From contig NZ_NWSX01000018.1 in assembly GCF_002531825.1 (NCBI RefSeq), positions 39,433 through 103,432 on the forward strand: a stretch of DNA of 64,000 bases. The letters run 5' to 3'. The position numbers were made by a program, and so were the translations under genes. Source of the DNA: Rhizobium sp. J15. GTDB taxonomy: Bacteria; Pseudomonadota; Alphaproteobacteria; Rhizobiales; Rhizobiaceae. The notes under the pieces were generated by a model. That model did no database searches. It saw nothing but the letters and a program-made list of their open reading frames with translations, and was not told the DNA's origin. Shown one piece after another: positions 42,284 through 51,279 of this stretch (positions are counted from its first letter, which is position 1; each line of letters opens with the position of its first letter).

Positions 42284-42676
42284 TCACTGCGCCGGCGTCC
42301 CCACCCGGCCGCCTTTGCGGACGCCCGAAGGGTCGGCGTCCGCCGGGCTTGTCGGCCTGAGTTCCCATTGCGCGGGCGGGCGGGCGGGTTGGTCGGCGGG
42401 CGGCTCGGGGGTCGAGCGCACGATGAGATCATCCGCCTGCTCCGTCGGCCCAGCGGCCGTCTGGTCGTCCGGCCTCTCCATGTTGAACGGCGCGATCTGA
42501 CGGATAACGACGAGAAGAACTATCCCGACGACCATACACACCAACGCATAGAGAACGAAATATTTCAGTGCATATCCCTCGCTGATTGGCGGACCAGCCT
42601 TGACAGCGGCGTAAATGATATTTCCGCATCTTTGAATGATACTTCGAGAGAAGGCAATAGATTTTAATCGTTCCAA
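42284..42676 (-). CDS. Single-pass membrane protein with Pro-rich tail
   Basis: An open frame of 130 residues. It has one hydrophobic helix (YFVLYALVCMVVGIVLLVVI) followed by a disordered, proline-rich region (TPEPPADQPARPPAQWEL). The start is uncertain: the frame opens at TTG 42676 without a ribosome site, while a CTG at 42568 has GAGGGA at ideal spacing and would put the helix right at the N-terminus. No ATG lies between. I favour a start near 42568, giving about 95 residues. Function unknown. Confidence 0.5.
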   Translation of the reverse strand: MERLKSIAFSRSIIQRCGNIIYAAVKAGPPISEGYALKYFVLYALVCMVVGIVLLVVIRQIAPFNMERPDDQTAAGPTEQADDLIVRSTPEPPADQPARPPAQWELRPTSPADADPSGVRKGGRVGTPAQ

Positions 42677-42798
42677 AGAAATTTCAGAATTGCACAGCAG
42701 AAAATAAGCTCGTTATTGAAGAGACTTGCAAAGCATCTCGCGCGATGCTCGATTTATTCCTCGTCATCCCGGCAAAGGCGAGCGCCGGCCGAAACCGC

Positions 42799-43620
42799 TC
42801 AGCCGCGCCGGTATCGCACCCGGAAATCGCGCGGGCTGCAGCCTTCCCGCGCGTGAAACACCCGCGAGAAATAGAACGGGTCGTCGATGCCGACCGCGGC
42901 GGCGACGGCTTCGATCGTCTCGTCGGTGGTGACGAGCAGCTGCTTGGCCTGATCCATGCGGGCGCGAAGCTGGAAGGCCTTGGGCGGCAGGCCGGTCGCG
43001 GCGATGAATTTCCGCCGCAGCGTGGCGGGCGAGATGCCGTGCTCGGCGGCGAAAGCCGCAAGATCGAGCACCTGCAGCGCCCTGCCCCGCAGCGCCTCGA
43101 CGAGATCGCCCGCCGCCGCCTCGCCGCCGCGATCCGCAGCACCGCCCGCCTGCCGCGCGGCGGTGATGACGATGCGATGCAACGCCAGAGCCGCCGAGGC
43201 CTGGCCGAGATGGCTGTCGTCGGCGAGATCGGCATGAACCTGGCCGAAGAGCCGCGCCATCTCTTCGGCATGGCGCAGCGCCACCAGCGGATGCCGCTCC
43301 GCCATCAGCCGCATGCGCACGAAATCCCGCGTGAACGAACCTTCGAACAGCGCCCAGCGCTCGTCCCAGCCGTTTTCGTCGGGCCCATAGGAATGCAGGC
43401 GGTGCGGAAACAGCCAGAAGAGCGCCGGCCCCGCGACGGCCTGGCGCCCGCCGGCGGCGGTTTCGAGAAAGCCCTGCCCGCGCTCCACCAGCACGGCCGC
43501 GAAGCTCGGCAGCTTTCTGTCCTTCACCGCATGGCGCGCATGCTGCCGGCCGCTGCCGGTGACGGCAAGCCCGCCGGCCGCGGCAAGCGGCGAACGATAG
43601 ATGGCTTCGGCCTCTCTCAT
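42799..43620 (-). CDS. AraC-family transcriptional regulator
   Basis: A 273-residue protein. The C-terminal double helix-turn-helix is clear: LDLAAFAAEHGISPATLRRK and TIEAVAAAVGIDDPFYFSRV with FHAREGCSPRDFRVRYRRG at the end. The N-terminal half is a cupin-like sensing domain (GPALFWLFPHRLHSYGPDEN). It faces the phytanoyl-CoA dioxygenase gene across about 85 bases and probably activates it. The effector is unknown; no strong ribosome site is seen before ATG 43620. Confidence 0.92.
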   Translation of the reverse strand: MREAEAIYRSPLAAAGGLAVTGSGRQHARHAVKDRKLPSFAAVLVERGQGFLETAAGGRQAVAGPALFWLFPHRLHSYGPDENGWDERWALFEGSFTRDFVRMRLMAERHPLVALRHAEEMARLFGQVHADLADDSHLGQASAALALHRIVITAARQAGGAADRGGEAAAGDLVEALRGRALQVLDLAAFAAEHGISPATLRRKFIAATGLPPKAFQLRARMDQAKQLLVTTDETIEAVAAAVGIDDPFYFSRVFHAREGCSPRDFRVRYRRG

Positions 43621-43705
43621 GAGCGAAAAGTCCAGCTGCAGCTTTCCTCCATGGCAAAAAGCACATGTAGACAGCAAATTAGAGACAGATGAAATCAAGC
43701 CATGG

Positions 43706-44626
43706 ATGCATGAAATGTCAATTGCCGGCATGAGAACGCTTGAGACGCCCCTCGCCGCCCATGGCAGGACGATTCCCACGCAAAGGCTCGGCCCGCTTCA
43801 GCCGACCGATCCCGCCATCGGTGTCGGCGCCATCCGCCGCCGCTATGAGGAGGACGGTTATGTCTGGCTGAAGGGCCTGCTGCCGCGCGCCGAAGTGATC
43901 GATTTCCGCCGCTGGGTCTTTGCCCGCCTCGCCGAAACCGGCCTGCTGGCGCCGGGCCATGATTTCGCGCTCGGCATCGCCGCTAGCGAAGGCGTCGACT
44001 GGAGCCTTGCCGACCGCCGCCTGATGTCGCTCGTCCGCTCGGCCGCCTATGAAGGCTTCTGCGCCCAGCCGCCGCTCGTGCGCTTCATGGACGCCTTTCT
44101 CGAAGGCATCTCCTATCTGCATAAGCGCAAGCTGATGCGCTATACCAAGCCGGGCACGCCGATGGCGACGCCCGCCCATTACGATCTCGTCTATCTCCGC
44201 GGCGGCACCAGCCGGCTCGTCACCGCCTGGATCCCGATCGGCGACATGCCCGCCGAAATGGGCGGCCTTATCTATCTCGAAGGCTCGCACGCCCTCGGGC
44301 GCGGCATGGAGGCCGAATTCCGCCTCCGCAGCGGCGATCTTACGCCGGAAGAGCGGATCAGCGCCTATAACAGCCACATGGCCGAAGGCGGCTGGATCTC
44401 CAAGGATCTGCCCGATATGGCCGAACGTTTCGACGCCCGCTGGCTCGCCGCCGATTACGAAGCCGGCGACGTCGTGCTTCACTCCCCCTACATGATCCAC
44501 GCCGCCACCACCAATGAGGACCGCGCCGGGCGCCTCCGCCTCTCCACCGACATCCGCTACCAGAACGTCGACGACGAAATCGACGCCCGCTGGAGCAACC
44601 ATTGGAGCCTGGGGGATATGCTGTAG
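43706..44626 (+). CDS. Phytanoyl-CoA dioxygenase (PhyH) family protein
   Basis: A 306-residue Fe(II)/2-oxoglutarate-dependent oxygenase. RRYEEDGYVWLKGLLPRAEV (about residues 30-49) is the family N-terminus; PAHYDLVYLRGG (about 155) supplies the His-x-Asp iron ligands and VVLHSPYMIHAATTNEDRAG with RLRLSTDIRY the distal His and the 2-oxoglutarate Arg. The start is uncertain (43706, 43715 or 43730); none has a strong ribosome site. The divergent AraC gene is the likely regulator. Hydroxylates a small molecule or lipid; substrate unknown. Confidence 0.85.
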   Translation: MHEMSIAGMRTLETPLAAHGRTIPTQRLGPLQPTDPAIGVGAIRRRYEEDGYVWLKGLLPRAEVIDFRRWVFARLAETGLLAPGHDFALGIAASEGVDWSLADRRLMSLVRSAAYEGFCAQPPLVRFMDAFLEGISYLHKRKLMRYTKPGTPMATPAHYDLVYLRGGTSRLVTAWIPIGDMPAEMGGLIYLEGSHALGRGMEAEFRLRSGDLTPEERISAYNSHMAEGGWISKDLPDMAERFDARWLAADYEAGDVVLHSPYMIHAATTNEDRAGRLRLSTDIRYQNVDDEIDARWSNHWSLGDML

Positions 44627-44809
44627 TAGAAGGCGTGCGTAAACTGGCAGACCATCGGAGAAGCGGCTCAGGCAGCGAGGCATATATGCAAATTGTGGCC
44701 GGCGTCCGTTCGCGGTAATAGAGCTTGAGGCAGACAACAACTGCAGCCCGCGGCACAGTTGCGCTCAGCATTGCGGGACAAACGGCAGATAGACATCGGA
44801 AAAGAGTAA

Positions 44810-45124
44810 ATGGCAGGTTTTTCCGAAGAAATACTCGAGGAATTTGGTTCAGACGGATTCTTTTATAACATCCGGAAGATGAACTTCGTAAAGATTGAGG
44901 CTGTTAGAGCCATCGAGAAAATCCGTCATCTTGATCCCGGCACGTGTAGCGAGAGCGAGAAGAAGGAGGCGGCATATCTGATCTGGGAGCTTCCAGTCCA
45001 CGCCCTGTGGTGGCGAGACAGATGTGTCGCGATGGGAGCGGACAAAGCCGAATTCGACGCTTATGCCCACGAGCTACAGCGTGTCGTCGCGGAAAAAATG
45101 AAGGCACTGTTGGACCAGTCATGA
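44810..45124 (+). CDS. Hypothetical protein, 104 residues
   Basis: MAGFSEEILEEFGSDGFFYN opens a small acidic helical protein with HALWWRDRCVAMGADKAEFD in the second half. GAAAAGAG precedes ATG 44810, supporting it as a real gene. No signal peptide, no membrane helix, no recognised family. Lower GC than the PhyH gene before it. Single-gene unit. Confidence 0.65.
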   Translation: MAGFSEEILEEFGSDGFFYNIRKMNFVKIEAVRAIEKIRHLDPGTCSESEKKEAAYLIWELPVHALWWRDRCVAMGADKAEFDAYAHELQRVVAEKMKALLDQS

Positions 45125-45204
45125 TTTGAAACGGCAAGACAGACGTTGTTGATCTATTCGATCGCGCTTCACCGACTTCTCCGCCACTCGCTTGCGGAGC
45201 TTTC

Positions 45205-45693
45205 CTAGCCGACCGCCGCCGCCTGCCCCAGTGTCGCCGCCTGTTCCAGGCTGATGCCGTTGGCAAGCGGATCGGCGTGGCGGTGCGCCAGCCGCCATTC
45301 TCCGCCCTCGCGGCGATAGACCAGGGTGACGCGCAGCGCCCAGTCCTGCATCGGCAGGCTGCCGACTTCGACGCGGGCCCGCTCGATGACGGCTAGGACG
45401 ATCATCTCGGCCGAGCCATAAGCCTGCACCAGTTCCAGCTCGAAGTCACCATTGGCAAAGAAGCGGCCGACCGACTGCCAGCGCTCCTCCGTCAGCTCCG
45501 CCCCGCGCGTCGGCCGTCCGCCGAAGGGAGACATGAGGGTGAAATCGGCCGCCAGCGGATTGAGAGCGCGGTAGGTGCCGATATCACCGCGCATCAGCGC
45601 CGCATTCGCGTCCGCGGTGCGGCGGACGAGTTCGGCGCATAGAGTGTCGGCAGCGCCGGCTTCGGCGCGTTTGAGATGGGATACGGATGGCAT
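45205..45693 (-). CDS. NTF2-like (SnoaL/DUF4440) fold protein
   Basis: A 162-residue protein. RTADANAALMRGDIGTYRAL, then FTLMSPFGGRPTRG, ELELVQAYGSAEMIVLAVIE and WRLAHRHADPL follow the strand-helix order of the NTF2-like superfamily, common in small ketosteroid-isomerase-like enzymes and immunity or stress proteins. AAGGAGC precedes ATG 45693. It is divergent from the LysR gene at 45789, which likely controls it. Reaction unknown. Confidence 0.85.
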   Translation of the reverse strand: MPSVSHLKRAEAGAADTLCAELVRRTADANAALMRGDIGTYRALNPLAADFTLMSPFGGRPTRGAELTEERWQSVGRFFANGDFELELVQAYGSAEMIVLAVIERARVEVGSLPMQDWALRVTLVYRREGGEWRLAHRHADPLANGISLEQAATLGQAAAVG

Positions 45694-45788
45694 GGGCCTG
45701 CTCCTTGAGCGATGCGGACGCCTGTCTGCGCCGCCGCCGGACAATCCCATTTCGCCGGCGCTGAATCCAATGATATGATTTCAGCAAT

Positions 45789-46739
45789 ATGCTGAACCAG
45801 ATTGATCTCTCTCGCATCGATCTCAACCTCCTCGTCCTCTTCGAGGCCGTGCTGGAGGAGCGGCATGTCGGCCGAGCGGCCGAGCGGCTGAACCTCACAT
45901 CCTCGGCCGTCAGCCACGGCCTCGGTCGGCTGCGGCGGCTCATGAACGATCCGCTGTTTCTGCGCACGCCGAAGGGCGTGGTGCCGACGGCGCGCGCGCT
46001 GGAGCTCGCCGCCCCGATCGCCGATGTGCTGGCGCGCCTGCGCAGCGTGCTATCATCGGCCGAACCCTTCGATCCCGCCACCTCCGGGCGTCGTTTCACC
46101 ATCGCCGCCCCGGACGGAATTTCGGCCGTGCTGCTGGCGCCGCTGCTCGCCGAGCTTTACCGCAGAGCGCCCGGCATCGATATCGCCATCCGCCAATTGC
46201 TGCCGGCGCAGGGCGAGAGCGCGCCCGAACGCGCCTGGCGCGGCGCCTTTGCCGATCTCGAAGAGCGGCTGACCGATATTGCCGTCCTCCCCACCGGGCA
46301 CATTCCGGAGCGCTTCCATGTCAGCGGTCTCTACGACGAGGATTTCGTCGTCGCGATGCGCGCCGGGCATGCCTTCGCCGGCGAGCCGACGCTTGAGCGC
46401 TATTGCGATGAGCAGCATCTGGTCGTTTCGCCGGGCGGCGATCCGCATGGCTTCGTCGATGAGGCGCTGGCCGGCCGGGGCTGCCGCCGCCGGGTCGCGC
46501 TCACTGTGCCGAACTTCATGTTCGCCCTCACCATCCTTGCCGAAACCAATCTCCTCTGCGCCCTGCCGAGGCGCTTCGCCGCCATGCATGCGGCGCGCTT
46601 CGGCCTGCAGAGCGTCGATGCGCCGCTCGAACTGGCGCGGTTTCGCATCAATGCCGTCCTCCCCAAGGTCGCGCTGATGGATGCCGGCGTCGCCTGGCTG
46701 TTGGCCGTTCTCGAGGACGCGCGGCCGCCCATCCCGTAA
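45789..46739 (+). CDS. LysR-family transcriptional regulator
   Basis: A 316-residue LysR regulator. The helix-turn-helix is IDLNLLVLFEAVLEERHVGR and NLTSSAVSHGLGRLRRLMND (residues 10-58). The effector domain has GLYDEDFVVAMRAGHAFAGE near 180 and QHLVVSPGGDPHGFVDEALA near 210. Only about 95 bases separate it from the divergent NTF2-like gene, its probable target. The shared region holds no half-site I could define with confidence. Confidence 0.92.
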   Translation: MLNQIDLSRIDLNLLVLFEAVLEERHVGRAAERLNLTSSAVSHGLGRLRRLMNDPLFLRTPKGVVPTARALELAAPIADVLARLRSVLSSAEPFDPATSGRRFTIAAPDGISAVLLAPLLAELYRRAPGIDIAIRQLLPAQGESAPERAWRGAFADLEERLTDIAVLPTGHIPERFHVSGLYDEDFVVAMRAGHAFAGEPTLERYCDEQHLVVSPGGDPHGFVDEALAGRGCRRRVALTVPNFMFALTILAETNLLCALPRRFAAMHAARFGLQSVDAPLELARFRINAVLPKVALMDAGVAWLLAVLEDARPPIP

Positions 46740-46871
46740 ACGTCAGCAGGCCGCCGGCCACTCCCTATAACCCTTTCGTCATCGAGACAGCGCCGGCAAG
46801 ATCGGCTAGATTGCCTGCTGCCGACAATGAAGCTTCGAGGAGGGTCCGTCAGCACCGGCGGAGCAGTCGGC

Positions 46872-48299
46872 ATGGGGGATCGCATGTCGGCAATCGCATC
46901 TCTGTTTCAGGACGCCGCCCGGCTTGCGGCGGGGTTTCGCGAGACCGCACCGGCCCGCCATGTGCCGCGACATGATTACGCGGGATCGCTTGCGAGCTTC
47001 GACGCGCCGCTGCCGGCCGCCGGCGCGGATATGGCCGATGTCATCAGGGAACTCGCGGAAACAGCCGAGCCCGGGCTGCATTTCACCACCGGCCCGCGCT
47101 TCTTCGGCTGGGTCATCGGCGGCTCGCATCCGGTCGGCGTCGCGGCGGATTTCCTGACGAGCGCCTGGGGCCAGAATGCCGGAAACCACGCCGCCGCCCC
47201 GGCCGCCTCCGCCGTCGAAGCCGTCTCGGCGAGATGGCTTCTCGATCTCCTGAAGCTGCCCGCCGAATGCTCCGTCGGCTTCGTCACCGGCGCCACGGTC
47301 GCCAATTTCACCTGCCTTGCCGCCGCCCGCGGCGAGGTGCTGCGCCGGGCCGGCTGGGACGCCGATGCCAAGGGCCTGTTCGGCGCGCCCGAGATCACCG
47401 TGCTGATCGGCGACGACGCCCATACGACCGTCTTCTCCGCCCTGCAATTCTTGGGGCTCGGCCATGACCGCGTGCTGCGCCTGTCGACCGATGCGATGGG
47501 CCGCATCGATCCGGCTTCGCTTGCCGGCGCGCTGGCGCTGGTCGCCGGTCCCTGCATCGCCGTTCTCCAGGCCGGCCAGATCAATACCGGCGGCTTCGAC
47601 GATTTCACCAGCCTGATCCCGCCCTTGAGGGAAAGAGGCGCCTGGGTGCATATCGACGGCGCCTTCGGCCTCTGGGCGCAGGCATCGGCAAAGTTCAGCC
47701 ATCTCTGCCGCGGCGTCGAGGCCGCCGACAGCTGGGCGACGGACGGCCACAAATGGCTGCAGACGCCCTATGACTGCGGCTATGCGATCGTCCGCGACGA
47801 GCTCGCCCACCGCCGCGCCATGACGATCGCCGCAAGCTACCTGCCGCTCGCCGCCGAGGGCGAGCGCGACCCTTCCCATTACGTGCCCGAGCTTTCCCGG
47901 CGCGCCCGCGGCTTTGCCACCTGGGCGATGCTGAAACATCTCGGCCGCGACGGCATCGCCGCCCTCATCGACCAATGCTGCGCCTCGGCCCGGCTGCTCG
48001 CCGAGCATCTCGCCCGCGAACCCGGCATCACCATTCTCAACGAGGTGACGCTGAACCAGCTCATCCTGCGCTTCGCGACCGACCGGCCGGATGAAGAAAG
48101 CGACGCCATCACCCGCAAGACCATCGAAAGGATCCGCGCCGAAGCCACCCTCTTCGCCGGCGGCGCCAAATGGCGCGGCCGCGACGTCCTGCGCCTCTCC
48201 GTCACCAACTTCCAGACAACCGAAGACGAGGCCCGCCTGGCGGCGGACAGCATTATTGCCGCCTACAGGAGTGTCGGCGAAAATTCCCGGCCAGGCTGA
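46872..48299 (+). CDS. PLP-dependent decarboxylase / aminotransferase family protein
   Basis: A 475-residue enzyme of the group II (aromatic/glutamate) decarboxylase type. FFGWVIGGSHPVGVAADFLT, then GFVTGATVANFTCLAAARGE (PLP phosphate site), HIDGAFGLWAQAS and SWATDGHKWLQTPYDCGYAI with the PLP-binding Lys are all visible. ATG 46872 fits GGAG; ATG 46827 does not. It lies just downstream of the LysR gene in the same direction. Substrate probably an L-amino acid; not resolvable from sequence alone. Confidence 0.9.
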   Translation: MGDRMSAIASLFQDAARLAAGFRETAPARHVPRHDYAGSLASFDAPLPAAGADMADVIRELAETAEPGLHFTTGPRFFGWVIGGSHPVGVAADFLTSAWGQNAGNHAAAPAASAVEAVSARWLLDLLKLPAECSVGFVTGATVANFTCLAAARGEVLRRAGWDADAKGLFGAPEITVLIGDDAHTTVFSALQFLGLGHDRVLRLSTDAMGRIDPASLAGALALVAGPCIAVLQAGQINTGGFDDFTSLIPPLRERGAWVHIDGAFGLWAQASAKFSHLCRGVEAADSWATDGHKWLQTPYDCGYAIVRDELAHRRAMTIAASYLPLAAEGERDPSHYVPELSRRARGFATWAMLKHLGRDGIAALIDQCCASARLLAEHLAREPGITILNEVTLNQLILRFATDRPDEESDAITRKTIERIRAEATLFAGGAKWRGRDVLRLSVTNFQTTEDEARLAADSIIAAYRSVGENSRPG

Positions 48300-48389
48300 T
48301 CGGCCACGCCAGTTCACGGGCGGCTTAAGATGCACAACCATCCGCCTCCGCCCTTCAAGGCAGCGGCGGTCGGCCTGCGCAGCTCTCTT

Positions 48390-48517
48390 CCCTCATTCCT
48401 GTGCCTGTCACAGGAATCCAGCCACGGCGCGTCCGCGCCGTGAATGACTCTCTTTATGACCAAGGAGCCCCTCGCATCCAAGGACTTGGGTGCGCTGTAT
48501 CCCTGTGACATCCCTCA
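48390..48517. repeat. Family B repeat, partly degenerate
   Basis: CCTCATTCCTGTGCCTGTCA then CACGGCGCGTCCGCGCCGTG and, 45 bases later, CCAAGGACTTGGGTGCGC with TCCCTGTGACA. The hairpin order is the reverse of the 39881 copy, i.e. the element is inverted. Its left part adjoins a fragment of family A. Confidence 0.65.
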
Positions 48518-48685
48518 GGCGGAACCTCTAGGATAAGGTCAGCCACCCGCCACTGCTGCCGAGGTTCCACCGTCCACAGCGTACCGCCTATTGACTCGTC
48601 TGAGAGCAAAGCTACGGTCCTCTCTTCAGGGTTGAGGGGTTTAGCCCGTGAAATTCAGCGGCTTTGCACGGGGCGGGAAACGGGC

Positions 48686-48976
48686 ATGAGTGGCGCACGA
48701 TCGCAAACTAATGTTGTCAGAACCGGCGCCGCCATCGTTGTACTGGTTTGCGGCACGCTGATGTTTCTCTTCTTCGGCCTCTTTGGTCTGGTGGCGTGGT
48801 CGGATTACTCCGATCGCGGTTGCCCCGGTTCCGTTCAGTGCGAAGATGCCGTGGCAGTGATGTGGATTACCGGCCTCGTATCTCTCGCTAGTGTCGCCCT
48901 TGTCACAATGTGCCTCCGGCAGTTGTTTCGCGGACGCCTGAAAGGCCGCGGCGACGCGGTGGCGAAGCCGAAATGA
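48686..48976 (+). CDS. Small two-helix membrane protein
   Basis: A 96-residue protein with helices at TGAAIVVLVCGTLMFLFFGL and MWITGLVSLASVALVTMCL, joined by a loop with two Cys (SDRGCPGSVQCEDA). A periplasmic loop with a possible disulphide is likely. No family recognised. The start ATG 48686 has a modest ribosome site (CGGGAAACGGGC). The secreted-protein gene at 49025 follows closely and may be co-transcribed. Confidence 0.6.
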   Translation: MSGARSQTNVVRTGAAIVVLVCGTLMFLFFGLFGLVAWSDYSDRGCPGSVQCEDAVAVMWITGLVSLASVALVTMCLRQLFRGRLKGRGDAVAKPK

Positions 48977-49024
48977 CGGCCTCACACCTCGCCCATCGTT
49001 TTTGCCTCGCCCTACGGTTTCCCC

Positions 49025-49513
49025 ATGTCCCGATATCTCCCCGCGATTGCCGCCCTTCTCACGCTGATCCCGACCGCCGGCCATGCCAGCGAGGCGCGGG
49101 GAAAATCGGCGCCTCCTTCTGAGAAAGGTTGCGTGGAAGTCAGCGGAACGGCCTTGCCGGGAGCGGCCGGAGGCCCGGCCTATGGGGCGGCCGAGCTGAA
49201 ATGCGGTGCGAAGCTCTCGCTGGTGCTTCGCCGCCAGACCGGCAGGAACGGCAACCTTCCCGTCTGGGCCGATGTCGATCGGGTGACGATCACCAGGCCC
49301 AGCCCCCGCCACGAACTACTGCAGCCCATCTATTGCTCATCGAGCCGCTTTCCCGGAGACGCCGTCTTCGCGCTCGGCAAGATGGCCGAGCAGCCGGACG
49401 GTACGCATCGATCGGAGAATATCGTCAAGGCCTGGCGGTTCGATATCGAACGCGAAAGGCTGGCCGCCATCCCCATCGACGGCGTGCTGTGCGAGCTCGA
49501 CGCTGTCGATTGA
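49025..49513 (+). CDS. Putative secreted protein, 162 residues
   Basis: A signal peptide (MSRYLPAIAALLTLIPTAGHA) leads into a mature part with four Cys (KGCVEVSG, LKCGAKL, IYCSSSRF, GVLCELDAVD) and a middle region RRQTGRNGNLPVWADVDRVT. Probably periplasmic with two disulphides. No family recognised. It follows the small membrane protein gene by about 50 bases in the same direction. Confidence 0.7.
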   Translation: MSRYLPAIAALLTLIPTAGHASEARGKSAPPSEKGCVEVSGTALPGAAGGPAYGAAELKCGAKLSLVLRRQTGRNGNLPVWADVDRVTITRPSPRHELLQPIYCSSSRFPGDAVFALGKMAEQPDGTHRSENIVKAWRFDIERERLAAIPIDGVLCELDAVD

Positions 49514-49644
49514 CGGCCGGATGCGCCGAGCCCGCCCGCCCTTATTCTTTCAGGCGCCGGCTCGAATGCGATTTGCGGCAACTTGGAAATCCCTCAAATT
49601 CACGACAAGATCGTCCTGCTCTAGCTTTTTCGGGGAGGACTCTG

Positions 49645-50121
49645 ATGGAAAACCATGAGGTATTTTTACGCGAGGCGATTGCGCTTTCGAGATCTGCGAT
49701 AGAACACGGCGGCGGCGAACCGTTCGGCTCGGTGCTGGTGAGGGACGGCGAAGTCATCCTGCGCGCCGAAAACACCGTCTTCAGCGGCCGCGACATGACG
49801 AACCATGCCGAGATGAACCTGGTGAAACTGGCGGCGCAGCATTACGACGCTGCCTTTCTCGCCGACTGCACGCTCTACACCAGCACGGAACCCTGCGCGA
49901 TGTGCGCCGGAGCGATCTACTGGTCGGGCATCGGAAGCATGGTGTTTGCCTGCTCCGAAACGCGGCTTGGCGAGATTGCCGGGATCGGATTGAACGTGCC
50001 GAGCCGGGCGGTGCTGCAAACCGGCGCACGCGTCGTCACCGTGGTCGGCCCGACGAACCTCGAAGACGAAGCCGCCGAAGTCCATCAGCAATTCTGGCCG
50101 AAGCATCTGGGCAAGGCCTGA
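49645..50121 (+). CDS. Nucleoside/base deaminase (CMP-dCMP/guanine deaminase type)
   Basis: A 158-residue zinc deaminase. GEPFGSVLVRDGEVILRAEN, TNHAEMNLVK (about residues 52-61, His and catalytic Glu) and STEPCAMCAGAIYWSGIG (about 83-100, two zinc Cys) are the family signature. It resembles guanine deaminase/tRNA adenosine deaminase-like proteins. GGGGAGG precedes ATG 49645. Active cytosolic purine or pyrimidine deaminase; exact base unproven. Confidence 0.92.
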   Translation: MENHEVFLREAIALSRSAIEHGGGEPFGSVLVRDGEVILRAENTVFSGRDMTNHAEMNLVKLAAQHYDAAFLADCTLYTSTEPCAMCAGAIYWSGIGSMVFACSETRLGEIAGIGLNVPSRAVLQTGARVVTVVGPTNLEDEAAEVHQQFWPKHLGKA

Positions 50122-50209
50122 AGCCACGCAAATACATTTCACAGCTTTGCGAGCCGACGCTATCGACTGACGATCGCAAGTCCGCGAGAGCGAAAACGCC
50201 GACAGGCTG

Positions 50210-50512
50210 CTATTGCAGCACGTCCAGCCCCTTGCGCTCGACGAGATCAAGGATCTTGACGGCCGGGCCGCTCGGCTTCTTGGTCCCCTGCTCCCAGGCC
50301 GCCACCGTGATCGTCTTGACGTTGAGAAATTGCGCAAACACGGCCTGGCTTACCTTATTGGCGTTGCGGATCTTCTTGATCTCCTCGGGCGTATAGGCGC
50401 GCAGCGGAGGCAGGCAAAGCGCGTCGAACTCCCTCATCGTAACGTCATCGACGAAGCCCGCTTCATGCAGCCGCTGAGCGGATTTATGAACGTTCCTAAG
50501 AATCCTGCTCAT
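50210..50512 (-). CDS. HTH antitoxin-like regulator (XRE/NadS-type), orphan
   Basis: A 100-residue protein with a C-terminal XRE helix-turn-helix: KVSQAVFAQFLNVKTITVAA and WEQGTKKPSGPAVKILDL (about residues 52-90). This layout and size match HigA/NadS-type antitoxins. No toxin gene lies next to it on either side; upstream bases are non-coding. ATG 50512 is internal to a TTG-opened frame (50545) and gives the standard start. A solitary regulator or an orphaned antitoxin. Confidence 0.8.
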   Translation of the reverse strand: MSRILRNVHKSAQRLHEAGFVDDVTMREFDALCLPPLRAYTPEEIKKIRNANKVSQAVFAQFLNVKTITVAAWEQGTKKPSGPAVKILDLVERKGLDVLQ

Positions 50513-50681
50513 CGCAACCGATCTCCACCATCTGTTTTCCCGCAATCATTCGAGTAAGTTTCGAAGGACTGCATGGGTATCTCGCAGAAGCCGAAATTTT
50601 TCAACGCTGAGGAGTCAGCTTCACATTCGCCGCAATCGCTGCGTTAGCTCCGGAAAATTGCTGGGGGTGGAGGAGATGCGG

Positions 50682-51254
50682 ATGCGGGGTATCTTAACTG
50701 TCGCGTTGTTGAGTTCCGGAGTTTTGGCGGGAGCCAGCCCGGCCAGCGCTTGCCCCTGGCTCGAACGCCTGGAATTGAACGATGTCTCCCATGCTGACGT
50801 CGTGGTCGTCGGTCGCGTCGAGAACTATACGATGGTGCTCGACCCGGAAGCGCGGCGGCGGCGTCAGGAACTGCTTCCCCGCACCAGCGGCAAATTCCGT
50901 GAGATTCTTGAAAAACAGTCCAGCTTCCTCAGCGATTATGCGCGCTTCGACATTGTGGTTGAAGAGATTCTGCGCGGCACGGCGTCGGACAGGCTGACGG
51001 TGACCTGGGACAACTCCACATTTCGCGAGCCCAGGAATATGTCGCCGGGGCCGTACCTGATTGCGCTACGCAAAGCGGAAACACCGCCGCCGCCGATGCG
51101 CGGTCCTACCGCCACGATCCTGCCGACTCCGGAGCCGGCCTCCATGACCGTCCTGCAGGCTCCATGCGCGCCCGAGTTCATTTTCGAAAGCACGAGCGGT
51201 CAGGCAGAAAGTGTTCGAGAAATATTGAAATCAGGCTCGAAACAAGCGCCCTGA
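50682..51254 (+). CDS. Putative secreted protein, 190 residues
   Basis: Signal peptide MRGILTVALLSSGVLAGASPASA, then a mature protein with ADVVVVGRVENYTMVLDPEA and IVVEEILRGTASDRLTVTWD. The latter pattern recalls proteins that bind or sense at the envelope, but no family is firmly recognised. GGAGG is best placed for ATG 50682. Reads toward the first copy of the palindromic element at 51280. Confidence 0.7.
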   Translation: MRGILTVALLSSGVLAGASPASACPWLERLELNDVSHADVVVVGRVENYTMVLDPEARRRRQELLPRTSGKFREILEKQSSFLSDYARFDIVVEEILRGTASDRLTVTWDNSTFREPRNMSPGPYLIALRKAETPPPPMRGPTATILPTPEPASMTVLQAPCAPEFIFESTSGQAESVREILKSGSKQAP

Positions 51255-51279
51255 GCGGACGGCCGACGACACCCCAACT

